IMG/VR virus record: IMGVR_UViG_3300031566_000014
Span: 1 to 64,000 of that record
Reading direction: 5' to 3' (one strand)
Source: a virus
Length of the DNA: 64,000 bases
Positions 43,643 through 52,255 of the stretch are shown here, piece after piece. A program made the translations under genes and the position numbers. How positions within the stretch are numbered: the stretch's first letter is position 1; each line of letters opens with the position of its first letter. The notes beneath the pieces were generated by a model. It worked only from the letters and a program-made list of their open reading frames with translations. It had not been told where the DNA came from and made no database searches.

Positions 43643-44521
43643 ATGCCAACGCGGCGGGAACGAATCGCACAACGGCGGCAGGGCCGGAAAGGCGGGCACC
43701 TCGTCGTTGGCAAAGTGGTTGCCGAGTTCGGCTGGGAGTTGATGAGCATTGGCCCGTTGCGGTATTACGTGCACCAGCACGGCTTTGACAAGGTAACGGT
43801 TTGCACGAGGCCGGGCCGCGAGGCGCTGTACGCCGACTTCGCCACGGAGTTCAAGCCGCACGACATCCAGTGCGAGAGCGCCCTCATGTCGGGTTACAAA
43901 TTGGTGGACGGGAACCGTGTGGACTTGCCTGTTGAACGCCCGCGGATTCCCAACGCCGACGACTGGTATCGTCCGCAGACGTACAACGGAGGGCGTGCTG
44001 AATGGCGCGTCTACGGCGAAATGCGCGCAGAGCGGCTTGGCGTGACCGTGTTCCACGCTAGGAATCGCCCGCACTGCCCTGAGCGGAATTGGCCGGTGAA
44101 GAATTGGACTGCCCTAGCCGATAATCTGCGGAAGGCAAGTCTTGCGGAGAAGATCGTGTGCATCGGCACGCCAGAGGCGGCGGCGATGGTCCCTGGCTGT
44201 GATGATGCTCGTTCTGTTTCGTTGGCGGGCCAGATGGACATTTTACATTCGGCAGCCTATGCAGTGGGTGTGTCGAGCGGGCCGATGCACTTGGCGCAGC
44301 ATTGCAAGTGCCCTGTGGTGGTGTGGTGTGGTGGAGGGGCAGGTGAACAGGCGAATACGCAGCGCCGGTATAAAGAGGCGTGGAATCCTTTTCTTGTGCC
44401 ATTCATCGCCGTTCGGGAGGGTTCATGGCAGCCGCTTGTGAATGACGTTGTTGATTGGACAACGCAGTTTGGCGCCATGCTCAGTGCGCTAGAGGAGAAT
44501 GTGGCTATAGATGAACAATGA
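43643..44521 (+). CDS. GT9-like glycosyltransferase, 292 aa
   Basis: GT-B sugar transferase. ATG at 43643; weak ribosome site. The basic start (PTRRERIAQRRQGRKGG) leads to VVGKVVAEFGWELMSIGPLRYYV, a strand-loop-helix with the E-F-G-(W)-E-L type loop of phage-borne GTs; the C-terminal HSAAYAVGVSSGPMHLAQHCKCPVVVWCG is the nucleotide-sugar site (SSGxMHLA). Its relative at 49729 has the same E-F-G-(V)-Y-L start and PSSGYIHFA site. Less GC-biased codons than its flanks. Confidence 0.76.
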   Translation: MPTRRERIAQRRQGRKGGHLVVGKVVAEFGWELMSIGPLRYYVHQHGFDKVTVCTRPGREALYADFATEFKPHDIQCESALMSGYKLVDGNRVDLPVERPRIPNADDWYRPQTYNGGRAEWRVYGEMRAERLGVTVFHARNRPHCPERNWPVKNWTALADNLRKASLAEKIVCIGTPEAAAMVPGCDDARSVSLAGQMDILHSAAYAVGVSSGPMHLAQHCKCPVVVWCGGGAGEQANTQRRYKEAWNPFLVPFIAVREGSWQPLVNDVVDWTTQFGAMLSALEENVAIDEQ

Positions 44522-45185
44522 AACCCCAAGGTGCTACCTGACGCTTCGTTGCAATCTCAAGTGTTCCTACTGCTCCAACGGCCCGAGGCTGGCGGCCTAC
44601 AAGGAGATGAGCGCCTGTGAGTGGGACCAGATTCTCCACTGCCTGCCGGGCAAAGAGGTGGTGTTCACCGGCGGCGAGCCGACGCTCTACCCCGACTTCT
44701 ACGCCTTGGTCAACGGCCTGGTGCGCAGCGAGTACTACGTGAACGTCTACAGCAACTTCGCCCGGCCGCTGGACTTGGGGCGGCTGCCGCGCGGGCGCAT
44801 CCACTGGCGGGCTTCGTGCCACGCCCAGACGCCAGAGGACGGCCAGGACTGGTTGAAGAACGTCGAGGCGGCGCGGAACCGTGGCGACCTCGTGACCTGC
44901 ACGACCGTCCTGTGCCCCGGCGACGTGCTCGAAGTGCTGCGGCCCCACGAGGTCGTGGTGGACGCTCCGCAGGAGAAGCCCACCCCGCTGCCCGGCCCGG
45001 TGCGATGCACGCTTCCACGCCGCCTCATCGCGCCGGACGGGCGGCGGTTCCACTGCGTGGGGAAACTGGTGAGAGCCGATCCCACGGGCGTAGTGGGGCT
45101 GAGCGACCCCTGCGATACCGTCGTGTGCCAGACGCCAGATCAGTGCGCCAAGTGTGACTTCGCAAGCCGAAAGAGCCCAATGTGA
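44511..45185 (+). CDS. Radical SAM enzyme, 224 aa
   Basis: Iron-sulfur enzyme that generates a deoxyadenosyl radical. C14-x3-C18-x2-C21 (RCNLKCSYC) binds the 4Fe-4S cluster; VFTGGEPTLYPDF (residues 51-63) contains the GGEP motif that contacts SAM. The C-terminal third has extra Cys (FHCVGKLV, DPCDTVVC, DQCAKCDF), possibly an auxiliary cluster. At 224 aa it is a short version. ATG at 44511 overlaps the previous gene; the stop overlaps the next (GTGA). Context suggests sugar or peptide modification for the glycan; substrate unknown. Confidence 0.88.
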   Translation: MNNETPRCYLTLRCNLKCSYCSNGPRLAAYKEMSACEWDQILHCLPGKEVVFTGGEPTLYPDFYALVNGLVRSEYYVNVYSNFARPLDLGRLPRGRIHWRASCHAQTPEDGQDWLKNVEAARNRGDLVTCTTVLCPGDVLEVLRPHEVVVDAPQEKPTPLPGPVRCTLPRRLIAPDGRRFHCVGKLVRADPTGVVGLSDPCDTVVCQTPDQCAKCDFASRKSPM

Positions 45186-45715
45186 GCGTTGAAAAGGCCG
45201 AACAGGTTGTGTCCAGCATCGTTGCCGTTGTCGGCGATCAGGCGCATTCTCAGTCGTCTGTTGCCGATGGTCTTGCCAAGCAACTCGCCGGGCGCAGGTG
45301 GAACACCATCCTTGAGATTGGGACGTTGCGCGGGCTGTCCGCTGCCGTGCTGGCGTGCTTCGCAGAGAAGGTGTTCACGATTGACGTGGAGAATACTCCA
45401 GGAAGGTCCGATGTGTTCGGGGCACTGACGCGCGACATTCGCAATCGCATCTGCTCCATCATCGTGCCCGACAACGACGCGAAGGTGCTGCTGGTGCGGG
45501 CACTGTCCTTCGACTTCGCCTACATCGACGCGGGGCACACGGAGGGGCAGGTAGCCATCGACTTCAGTCTGACGCAGAAGTGCGGCGAGATGCTGTTCCA
45601 CGATTACCCTGCGTCTGGCTCCGGGGCGAATGGGGTCTCGCTGGTGCTGGACGCCCTCACCGAGGGGAAGGTGACGGCCTGCAAGCCCTTCGCGTGGTGG
45701 AGGGCGAAGGAATGA
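45182..45715 (+). CDS. Class I SAM methyltransferase (MT24-like), 177 aa
   Basis: GTG at 45182 (GTGA overlap). Motif I TILEIGTLRGLSAAVLA (about residues 41-57), acidic motif II FTIDVEN, and the metal-binding-like FAYIDAGHTEGQVAIDFSL with GEMLFHDYP: the pattern of methyltransf_24/O-methyltransferases that use D-x-x-H. Target probably a sugar hydroxyl in the operon's product. Overlaps the following gene by four bases. Confidence 0.8.
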   Translation: MSVEKAEQVVSSIVAVVGDQAHSQSSVADGLAKQLAGRRWNTILEIGTLRGLSAAVLACFAEKVFTIDVENTPGRSDVFGALTRDIRNRICSIIVPDNDAKVLLVRALSFDFAYIDAGHTEGQVAIDFSLTQKCGEMLFHDYPASGSGANGVSLVLDALTEGKVTACKPFAWWRAKE

Positions 45716-46929
45716 TCGTCCGCGTTGATGATTTCCCGCATGGCAAAGAAGGTTGCATGCAGCCGATAATGGACCATTGGGCCGTGTTATCGAGATTTCA
45801 GGATGCGGTGCGAGTTCCATTCTGTATCGGGATGATGACAGGACCGCTGTCTGACGATGAGAAGGAACGCCTACTGGCCTTTTCGGAAGACATCGAAGTC
45901 GCCTATCACGGGCACATGCACACGCACACGGATGGGGAAAAGCCCGATGAACTCAGGGCGGCGAAGCCGATGCTTGGCATAGACCCTGTATTCATCCCGC
46001 CCTACAACGCCCTCACGCAGAAGGCGGTGGATACCCTTGAGGCGGAGGGCTACCGCTACATCTGCACCGGGCCGGAGACGCCGGCTGGGTTGAAGGCGGA
46101 ATTTGCCAAGTTTGTTCCGTCGAAGTTCTACGGAACAGCGAAGGAGTTCCTGGCTCACGATCCTGACCTTCGGGCGTTTGATTGCATAACCCTGCATCTG
46201 ACGTGGGAGAACAATGACGACATGCGCAGCCTGCGCGAGTTGGGCGACGTCGTTGCCGGTGACGTATTCACATGGAAGACCTTCTTTGACGCCGCGCGCT
46301 ACAGGTTTCCAATAGTCCGAAAGGCGGTGGCGGACCTTGGCATGCACATGTGCCAGAAGATGACCTACGATTGGCTTTTGGACGCCGTTGACGTGCGTGG
46401 CCTGAAGGTATTGGATTTTGGGTGTTCTGATTACCCGCTGTCGAGTTTTCTAGCCGGCCTCGGCGCCCAAGCCTGGTGGTATGACAGGGATGCTGAGGCG
46501 TGCAAGATGCAGGCCAAACGCGCCAGCCAGGCCGGCGTTGCGACGCGCATGCTTGATGCCGATGCGGGTCCATTCGACCTCATTATCTTTTCCAATACTC
46601 TCCAGCACAACAAGGATGGCGCGCATGCGATTCTCGCATCAATGGTAGCTAGACTGAAGCCGGATGGCAGGGTGTTCATTGCGGAGAAACTGACTGGCCA
46701 AGCATCGAGGTGGGATGATGGCAGAAACGACCCATGCTGGATTCGGAACATGAAAGACCACAAGGCGCTGTGGCGAAGCGCTGGGCTTGTTCCATCCATG
46801 CGCCAACATCGGGAAGTCATAAGCTACTTGGTCTACTCATGGGAACGAGACACGGCAAACGAAGTTGGGGCGTGGACTGTTGAGACAGAAGCCGGCGAAG
46901 TGTGCGCCCTTTTGGAGCGCATCGCATGA
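45712..46929 (+). CDS. Polysaccharide deacetylase-methyltransferase fusion, 405 aa
   Basis: Two domains. Residues 1-205: NodB-like deacetylase; VRVDDFPHG gives the catalytic/metal DD (D6, D7), AYHGHMHTHTDG (65-75) gives the metal His set, FIPPYNALT the substrate loop, and LHLTW (161-165) the later His. Residues 210-405: SAM methyltransferase, motif I LKVLDFGCSDYPLSSFLAG, FDLIIFSNTLQHNKDGA as motif IV/post-I, DGRVFIAEKLTG. Upstream codons of the longer frame are shadow; start ATG 45712 after GGCGAAGGA. It may N-deacetylate a sugar and methylate it in one protein. Linked sequence is less GC-biased. Confidence 0.8.
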   Translation: MIVRVDDFPHGKEGCMQPIMDHWAVLSRFQDAVRVPFCIGMMTGPLSDDEKERLLAFSEDIEVAYHGHMHTHTDGEKPDELRAAKPMLGIDPVFIPPYNALTQKAVDTLEAEGYRYICTGPETPAGLKAEFAKFVPSKFYGTAKEFLAHDPDLRAFDCITLHLTWENNDDMRSLRELGDVVAGDVFTWKTFFDAARYRFPIVRKAVADLGMHMCQKMTYDWLLDAVDVRGLKVLDFGCSDYPLSSFLAGLGAQAWWYDRDAEACKMQAKRASQAGVATRMLDADAGPFDLIIFSNTLQHNKDGAHAILASMVARLKPDGRVFIAEKLTGQASRWDDGRNDPCWIRNMKDHKALWRSAGLVPSMRQHREVISYLVYSWERDTANEVGAWTVETEAGEVCALLERIA

Positions 46930-47912
46930 GAATCGTGTCGTGTTGTCGAGCTTATCCGACGTTCAACCCAGGCGGCATGGAAGCCGTGTGCCAAGTTCGC
47001 GCGGAAGAATTGGTTCGCCAGGGGCACGAGGTCCATGTAGTCACCGCCGGTGGCAAGGCTGCGAGCCTCGTCCATAATGGCGTGATGCTGCACTATACCG
47101 AAGGCCCGATGGCCAAGTATAGCCAAGCATACTCGGACGAATGCTACAAACTGGCATGTCAACTGCGGCCCGACGTGCTGCACCTAGACTCCTTCGATCA
47201 AGAGCGGTTGTGGTGGAAAGATCGGCCTGGTTCGCCGCGCCGAATCGCTATGACCTATCACGGGTTCGGGTGGCAACGTATCCTCACAGATTGGGCGATG
47301 TACCGCGATGGCGTGGATACGCATCCATGCAAGGTCGATCTGGACATGGTAGACAAGCAAGTGCGTGGCGTGAAGTCGTTCGATGTGGCGATCTCTATCA
47401 GCCTGTTCGAGCAATGGCAGATTCAGGACTTGTACGCGGTCGGGTCGCCGCTGGTCTACAACCCGATTGCCATCAGGTTCTTTGATGAACCGCCGGTTCC
47501 CGATAGACCCAAGCGTCCGTGGGTTGTGAATGGCAAGCGCTTTCCAGCAGTTGCGCAGAAAGTTGCCGAACGGGCCGGGATTCCCGTGATTCCCCTAAGC
47601 GGAATCAGGCCCGAGGACATGCCCAAGACCTACGATGGCGCAGCAGGGCTTGTGCTGCCAACCTACTTCTATATTGGGTTTGACTTGATGGTAGCTGAAT
47701 CGCTTGCTCGCCGCCGGCCCGTCGTGACGTTCGCGCTAGGAAGTTACTACTGGGCTGCCCGCATCTTTGAGGGCATTCATGCCGTGCTTCCCGGCGACAT
47801 TGAAGCCATGGGTGAGATGATATCGTCAGATCTGCCGCCTGTGCCTTCCGGGGTTGTCGATCAGTTTCGCCCAGAGCGGCATGTCAAGAACTGGGTGGAG
47901 GCCGTGCAATGA
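46926..47912 (+). CDS. GT4-family glycosyltransferase, 328 aa
   Basis: ATG at 46926 (ATGA overlap). RIVSCCRAYPTFNPGGMEAV is the N-terminal GT4 loop with P-G-G-M/E, then QGHEVHVVTAGG. The C-terminal half has YDGAAGLVLPTYFYIGFDLMVAESLARRRPVVTF: the E-x7-E-like GT4 motif (G-F-D-L-x-x-A-E-S-L-A). The donor is likely a nucleotide sugar. Short for a GT4 (usually 350-400 aa). Followed by an overlapping methyltransferase gene. Confidence 0.8.
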   Translation: MRIVSCCRAYPTFNPGGMEAVCQVRAEELVRQGHEVHVVTAGGKAASLVHNGVMLHYTEGPMAKYSQAYSDECYKLACQLRPDVLHLDSFDQERLWWKDRPGSPRRIAMTYHGFGWQRILTDWAMYRDGVDTHPCKVDLDMVDKQVRGVKSFDVAISISLFEQWQIQDLYAVGSPLVYNPIAIRFFDEPPVPDRPKRPWVVNGKRFPAVAQKVAERAGIPVIPLSGIRPEDMPKTYDGAAGLVLPTYFYIGFDLMVAESLARRRPVVTFALGSYYWAARIFEGIHAVLPGDIEAMGEMISSDLPPVPSGVVDQFRPERHVKNWVEAVQ

Positions 47913-48472
47913 GTTCAGCGAAGAACTGGGAGTTCCCTCATCGGATGTTGGCGTGCTATAGCCTGCTGCCTTGGGTCAACGAAGATTTCCCGCCATTGGT
48001 GCTCGATGCCTGCACGGCCTACGTGGACCCTCGATGTAAGCGCATTGCGGAGGAGCGCGGTTACAGGTTGCAGGGTTGCGACATCACTGCTGGGGACAAA
48101 CTGATTGACCTTGTGGACATCCAGCGTCTTCCCTACAAGGCTAGCCAATTCCGTGGTGTCGTGAGTTCGGACACGCTTGAGCATGTTCCCGACATGGACG
48201 TGGCTCTCCACGAGTTGCATCGCGTCACCGAGCCTGGCGGGTTTCTCGTCTTGTGTCTGCCTGTGTGCTTTCTGCCTGACGGCACAAAGCGCAAGAACAC
48301 GGAAAAGGCGGCGCCGAATCATCCTGCGCATCATTTGTGGAATCCTGGCATGGACATGGAGGCTCGCGTGATCAAGGTTGGCTACAGCCTTGTGGCTCGT
48401 CTTGAATGCGTTCGATGGGACAAGATGAAGACCTCGGCAATCTGGCTCATGGAGAAGCCGGTCACATCCTGA
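47909..48472 (+). CDS. SAM methyltransferase (MT11-like), 187 aa
   Basis: ATG at 47909 (ATGA overlap). VLDACTAYVDPRCKRIAEER stands at motif I but is altered from the usual G-x-G, LQGCDITAGDKLIDLVDIQR is motif II/III, and FRGVVSSDTLEHVPDMDVAL with HRVTEPGGFLVLCLPV are classic MT11 motifs IV-VI. The degenerate motif I makes activity less certain. Likely methylates a glycan or nucleotide sugar. Confidence 0.75.
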   Translation: MSSAKNWEFPHRMLACYSLLPWVNEDFPPLVLDACTAYVDPRCKRIAEERGYRLQGCDITAGDKLIDLVDIQRLPYKASQFRGVVSSDTLEHVPDMDVALHELHRVTEPGGFLVLCLPVCFLPDGTKRKNTEKAAPNHPAHHLWNPGMDMEARVIKVGYSLVARLECVRWDKMKTSAIWLMEKPVTS

Positions 48473-48486
48473 TTGGAGGCCGTCCA

Positions 48487-49098
48487 GTGACCTTCGATGA
48501 GATGTTCGCCATCTGCAAGCCGCACAGCGTCGTGAATCGTGAACGGATGATGGGCCTCTACGGAGCGGTGTGCCATGTTGACAAGCTGGGCATTCCTGGC
48601 GACATCGTTGAATGTGGATGTTTCAGAGGTGGCACTGCCGCGATGATGGCGCTCGCCAACGACTTCAAGCGCCACGTCTGGCTCTTTGACTCATGGGAGG
48701 GCATGCCGCCGCCTACCGCTGACGACCCGCCAGATGCGATGCATGGCACGAGCGGGTGTCGCGTGGATTGGGTGGAGGTCGTTAGCTTCCTTACGAGCGT
48801 CGGTGTGCTGCGCAACGGCACGATGGTAAAGGGCTGGTACAAGGACACCTTTCCAACGCACAAGATCAAGCAGATTGCCGTCCTGCATGTGGATTGCGAC
48901 TGGCATGACAGCGTGAAACTCTCTCTTGAGACCTTTTACGATCTCGTATCGCCCGGCGGTGTCATTCAGATTGACGACTACGGTCACTGGTCTGGAGCAC
49001 GCAAGGCGGTAGATGACTTCTTCAGGGCGCGCGCCATTGACCCGTGCTTGCACCCTCTGGACTACACCGGAGCTCAACACATCAAGGCGACCGCATGA
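48487..49098 (+). CDS. TylF-type O-methyltransferase, 203 aa
   Basis: GTG at 48487 eight bases after GGAGG. IPGDIVECGCFRGGTAAMMA is motif I, KRHVWLFDSWEGMPPPTADD the TylF D-S-(F/W)-(E)-G-(L/M)-P signature, and VLHVDCDWHDSVKLSLETFY with GVIQIDDYGHWSGARKAVDD the metal-dependent D-x-D...D-D-(Y)-G motif. Macrocin-O-methyltransferase relatives methylate deoxysugar hydroxyls. Length normal (about 220-250). High confidence in family. Confidence 0.88.
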   Translation: MTFDEMFAICKPHSVVNRERMMGLYGAVCHVDKLGIPGDIVECGCFRGGTAAMMALANDFKRHVWLFDSWEGMPPPTADDPPDAMHGTSGCRVDWVEVVSFLTSVGVLRNGTMVKGWYKDTFPTHKIKQIAVLHVDCDWHDSVKLSLETFYDLVSPGGVIQIDDYGHWSGARKAVDDFFRARAIDPCLHPLDYTGAQHIKATA

Positions 49099-49724
49099 CG
49101 CGCACAGACTACAGCCAGTGGGGCGAGCAGCAGATCATCCTCGACTTCTTCGGGGGCAAGGTCGGGCGCTTCCTCGACCTCGGTGCCTTCGACGGGTTGA
49201 CGGGCAGCAATGTGCGGGCGCTGGCTGAGGATGGCTGGTCGGGACTGTGCGTGGAGGCCAGCGCGATGACCTTCCCCTCGCTCCTTGAGAACATGGCCGA
49301 GTTCCACCGAGTCCAGTTGGTCAACGCGGCCGTCATGCCGCGCGCGGAGATCGTTCGTCTCTATGAGACCGGAAGCCAGATTTCCACCTGCATGCCGGGG
49401 CACAACGTCGGCAAGTGGGTGAAGGCATCCTACTGGGTGCCTGGGATCACGCCTGAGCAGATCGCGGAGACGTTCGGCGGGAACTTCGATTTCGTGTCCA
49501 TCGACATAGAGGGCATGGAGCTTCCGCTACTGTCCGCGATGGGGTCCACCCTCATCGAAGCCCAACTGGTCTGCGTGGAGGAGCGGATTCACAACGCACC
49601 GCGCGACGCGAGGTACGGCGACGCTCTCCTGGCGGCTCTGGCGCGGCACGGTTTTGTCCGCCAACTCGCCCGAACCAATCAGGGCAGCGGCAATCTCCTG
49701 TATGCCAAAGAAAAGGCGGTGTAG
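49095..49724 (+). CDS. FkbM-family methyltransferase, 209 aa
   Basis: ATG at 49095 (ATGA overlap). YSQWGEQQIILDFFGGKVGR then FLDLGAFDGLTGSNVRALAE (motif I), GWSGLCVEASAMTFPSLLEN (acidic E), and NFDFVSIDIEGMELPLLSAM, the FkbM I-D-(I/V)-E-G-x-E signature. These enzymes O-methylate sugars. Codons strongly GC-rich, unlike the next gene, hinting at separate origin. Confidence 0.88.
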   Translation: MTRTDYSQWGEQQIILDFFGGKVGRFLDLGAFDGLTGSNVRALAEDGWSGLCVEASAMTFPSLLENMAEFHRVQLVNAAVMPRAEIVRLYETGSQISTCMPGHNVGKWVKASYWVPGITPEQIAETFGGNFDFVSIDIEGMELPLLSAMGSTLIEAQLVCVEERIHNAPRDARYGDALLAALARHGFVRQLARTNQGSGNLLYAKEKAV

Positions 49725-49728
49725 CGCA

Positions 49729-50562
49729 ATGATCTTCGCAGGGCCATGGCTGGGCGAGTTCGGCGTCTATTTGGGCTGGATTGCAGGTGTTCGCTATCAT
49801 GCGCAGCTTACTCGTGTTCCTGTGACGGTGTGCGCTCGTCGTGGCTGGGAGTATCTCAGCGAGGATTTTCACGGTGATTACATTCCGCATAGCTTCGGCG
49901 GAATTGCCGTGGGGTCTGGTGTCAGATGTGGCACCGGGCCATCGAATGAGGCTGTCGCCGCTCTCATTCCGGCGGATGCCGACGTATTCGCTCCGGTTCA
50001 CACCTTCATGTTCGGCAACGTCTATGCCGAGCCTGTTGGCGACAAGCAGTTGTGGATCAAGTATGGGCGCACAATCTCTGGATGTGGCAATACCATCCTG
50101 TTTCATGCTCGCGCCAGGCAGGAATGGGGCGTCGCGCGTAACTGGCCTCAGCATAAGTGGGACGAGTTGGCGGATCGCTTCTCTTGTGGGCCGTGGCAAC
50201 TTGTCTCCGTTGGCACGCGGACAGCTTCCTTGCGGGTATCTGGTACAGAAGACCTGCGCGGCATACCGCTGCATGAGTTGGCAAACATTACGCGGTCATC
50301 TGCTCTGGCTGTTGGCCCATCAAGCGGCTACATACACTTTGCGGCGTTGTGTTGCTGTCCGCACGTACTCTGGTTTGGAGGAGACGACGGCTCACCATCG
50401 CAGGAGAATGACGAGGTCAAGATGCGCGTTCTGAATGAACGCTATCGAAGCGCGTGGAACCCATGGAACACTCCGGTCCACGTTATCGCTCAATCGGACT
50501 GGCAACCGAGCATTCCTCGTGTAGCAGCCGGCGTCCTATCCATGCTTACCGTGAGCGCATGA
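49729..50562 (+). CDS. GT9-like glycosyltransferase, 277 aa
   Basis: ATG at 49729. MIFAGPWLGEFGVYLGWIAG parallels the E-F-G-W-E-L start of the 43643 gene; the body has YGRTISGCGNTILFHARARQ and the nucleotide-sugar region RSSALAVGPSSGYIHFAALC with HVLWFGGDD. Same family, distant from its operon relative, so either an old duplication or separate acquisition. No signal peptide. Confidence 0.74.
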   Translation: MIFAGPWLGEFGVYLGWIAGVRYHAQLTRVPVTVCARRGWEYLSEDFHGDYIPHSFGGIAVGSGVRCGTGPSNEAVAALIPADADVFAPVHTFMFGNVYAEPVGDKQLWIKYGRTISGCGNTILFHARARQEWGVARNWPQHKWDELADRFSCGPWQLVSVGTRTASLRVSGTEDLRGIPLHELANITRSSALAVGPSSGYIHFAALCCCPHVLWFGGDDGSPSQENDEVKMRVLNERYRSAWNPWNTPVHVIAQSDWQPSIPRVAAGVLSMLTVSA

Positions 50563-50661
50563 CCAATGGGTAAATGATGCAACCAACCGAGGGGCGCTCA
50601 GTTGAGCGCGAATGACAGACGGCTTGAACGCATAAGCCGCAAACGGCAAGAGAGGAAGCAA

Positions 50662-51633
50662 ATGCCATATCCTCTGCGCGATGATACTCTATCGGGGATG
50701 CTGGGCATACCAGCGGCGATACCAGACAAAGGGCTGTCTCCACATGCAGTGCATGAGTCCAGCGCTGCGACGCCGGTTGTCGCTCCGCTTCGATTATTCT
50801 CAATGCGTGACCGCCGCCTCGAAGCGACGCGAGCGCTCGCCCGTGGACCGCTGCCCAACGAACGACCACCGCAAGGCCCAGGCGCATTCAGACCATCCTT
50901 CATGTCCAGCAAGACAATGGAAGGAATTGGGATAGGGATCATCACCTATTATGGTCTGGAAGACGTGCAGAAGGCCATTGATAGCATCTATGCAAATGGA
51001 GGGGAGAAGTACCACGTCGTTATCTTCGACAATACCGAGGACCAGAGCATTGGGGACTGGGTGATTGCCAATGCTCCTCTGGTGAAGTACATTCACAGCC
51101 CGCAGAACGTAGGTTGCTCGAACGCGCGCAACCGCCTTGCCGAAGTGTTCGCTGCCCTTGGTATCAGGCATTTCATCATCCAGGACCAGGACGTGGAGTG
51201 GCTTATTGACCCTGTACCTGAAATGCTGAAAGTGTTCACCGATTACCCAGACACCGGTCAGGTAACGGTACCACTCGCGATCCGGCAAATGCAAAGTGCT
51301 GACCCGGATTCGTGGGATGAATCTGGACTGCTGAAACTGCCTGAGACGCCTGGCATGTGCTGCATGTACAGCCTCGATTGCGTGGCTGGCATCGGCGGGT
51401 GGGAACCCACGATGTTCATGTTTCTGTTCGACACGCTGTTCAGCCTTCGGGCGAACCATGCTGGCTACAAGATTCGTACCATTCTGAATGAAGGCGACGT
51501 GGTAAAGCACGAACGCCGTGGTTCTGGCACAGGCAGGTATCCGCTCAAGATTCAGGAGCAGATGTGGTCTCGGCGGCGCTTCCGCGAAGTGATGGAGGCA
51601 GAAGGTATCCCTGCACCGTCCCGGTTCACGTAG
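50662..51633 (+). CDS. GT2-family (GT-A) glycosyltransferase, 323 aa
   Basis: ATG at 50662 follows GAGAGGAAG; an in-frame TTG at 50602 would add 20 basic residues (NDRRLERISRKRQERKQ). About 85 residues without known fold precede GIGIGIITYYGLEDVQKAID, a normal GT2 start, then YHVVIFDNTEDQSIGDWVIA, HSPQNVGCSNARNRLAEVF, and HFIIQDQDVEWLID, where DQD stands for the D-x-D metal motif. CMYSLDCVAGIGGWEPTMFM is the acceptor-side loop. The extra N-terminal part is unusual. Confidence 0.8.
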   Translation: MPYPLRDDTLSGMLGIPAAIPDKGLSPHAVHESSAATPVVAPLRLFSMRDRRLEATRALARGPLPNERPPQGPGAFRPSFMSSKTMEGIGIGIITYYGLEDVQKAIDSIYANGGEKYHVVIFDNTEDQSIGDWVIANAPLVKYIHSPQNVGCSNARNRLAEVFAALGIRHFIIQDQDVEWLIDPVPEMLKVFTDYPDTGQVTVPLAIRQMQSADPDSWDESGLLKLPETPGMCCMYSLDCVAGIGGWEPTMFMFLFDTLFSLRANHAGYKIRTILNEGDVVKHERRGSGTGRYPLKIQEQMWSRRRFREVMEAEGIPAPSRFT

Positions 51634-51646
51634 GTAGGATGCGATA

Positions 51647-52255
51647 GTGGGCACACCTGTCTGGAATCGTACCGGCGTGCCCACGCTGCGCTACTACTGG
51701 CGCCTGCTGCGCAACATTGCGAGCGTCGTCCTGCCGCGCAAGATCATCCTGATCGGCGATGGCGCCGTCAAGGAAGCGGAGCGCATCGTGTCCGGGTTCT
51801 CATTCCGGCCCAAGCGCTGCCCCAGGCCCAGCGATGTGCCACGGATTCTCGTCTTCTGCTCACGCGCCAGAGACTACGCGGAGGGCAATAGGGAGGTTGG
51901 CCGAAGCCCTGGGGTGTACCGAAGGGAGCGGCGCATCAACATCCGCTACATCGACATGCCGTGGCACGAGGCGATCCGCGAGTTGGTGGTTCCGCCGGTG
52001 AAGGATTCGCCTCACTGGGTTCCGTTTGTGGCTGGCGCGGTATTCCTGTTCGCGGACGGCGACTCGGCGCGGGCGCTGAGACGATTCAAGCTGATGAAGC
52101 CGCTGCTGGGCGACGGCACTCTGATTGTCGTCCCGCGCATCCAGGAGGAGGCGCAAGCCGAGACCGTGGAGATGCTGGGACGCCTGGGGTATGCCGGCAT
52201 CACATTGGGCGCGGTCGCTATGATGCGACGCGAAGCTGAAAGGGGCAGGGGATGA
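51647..52255 (+). CDS. Hypothetical protein, 202 aa
   Basis: GTG at 51647. A hydrophobic-basic N-terminal stretch (YYWRLLRNIASVVLPRKIIL) leads into a Rossmann-like alternation (IILIGDGAVKEAERIVSGFS, VPFVAGAVFLFADGDSARAL, GTLIVVPRIQEEAQAETVEM, LGYAGITLGAVAMMRREAER). Could be the last enzyme of the glycan operon, but no active-site motif is recognised. Confidence 0.72.
   Translation: MGTPVWNRTGVPTLRYYWRLLRNIASVVLPRKIILIGDGAVKEAERIVSGFSFRPKRCPRPSDVPRILVFCSRARDYAEGNREVGRSPGVYRRERRINIRYIDMPWHEAIRELVVPPVKDSPHWVPFVAGAVFLFADGDSARALRRFKLMKPLLGDGTLIVVPRIQEEAQAETVEMLGRLGYAGITLGAVAMMRREAERGRG

Noticed and set aside
50602-50661. TTG start extension of the GT2 gene
   Set aside because: Possible, but the ATG at 50662 has a better ribosome site; kept as an alternative only.
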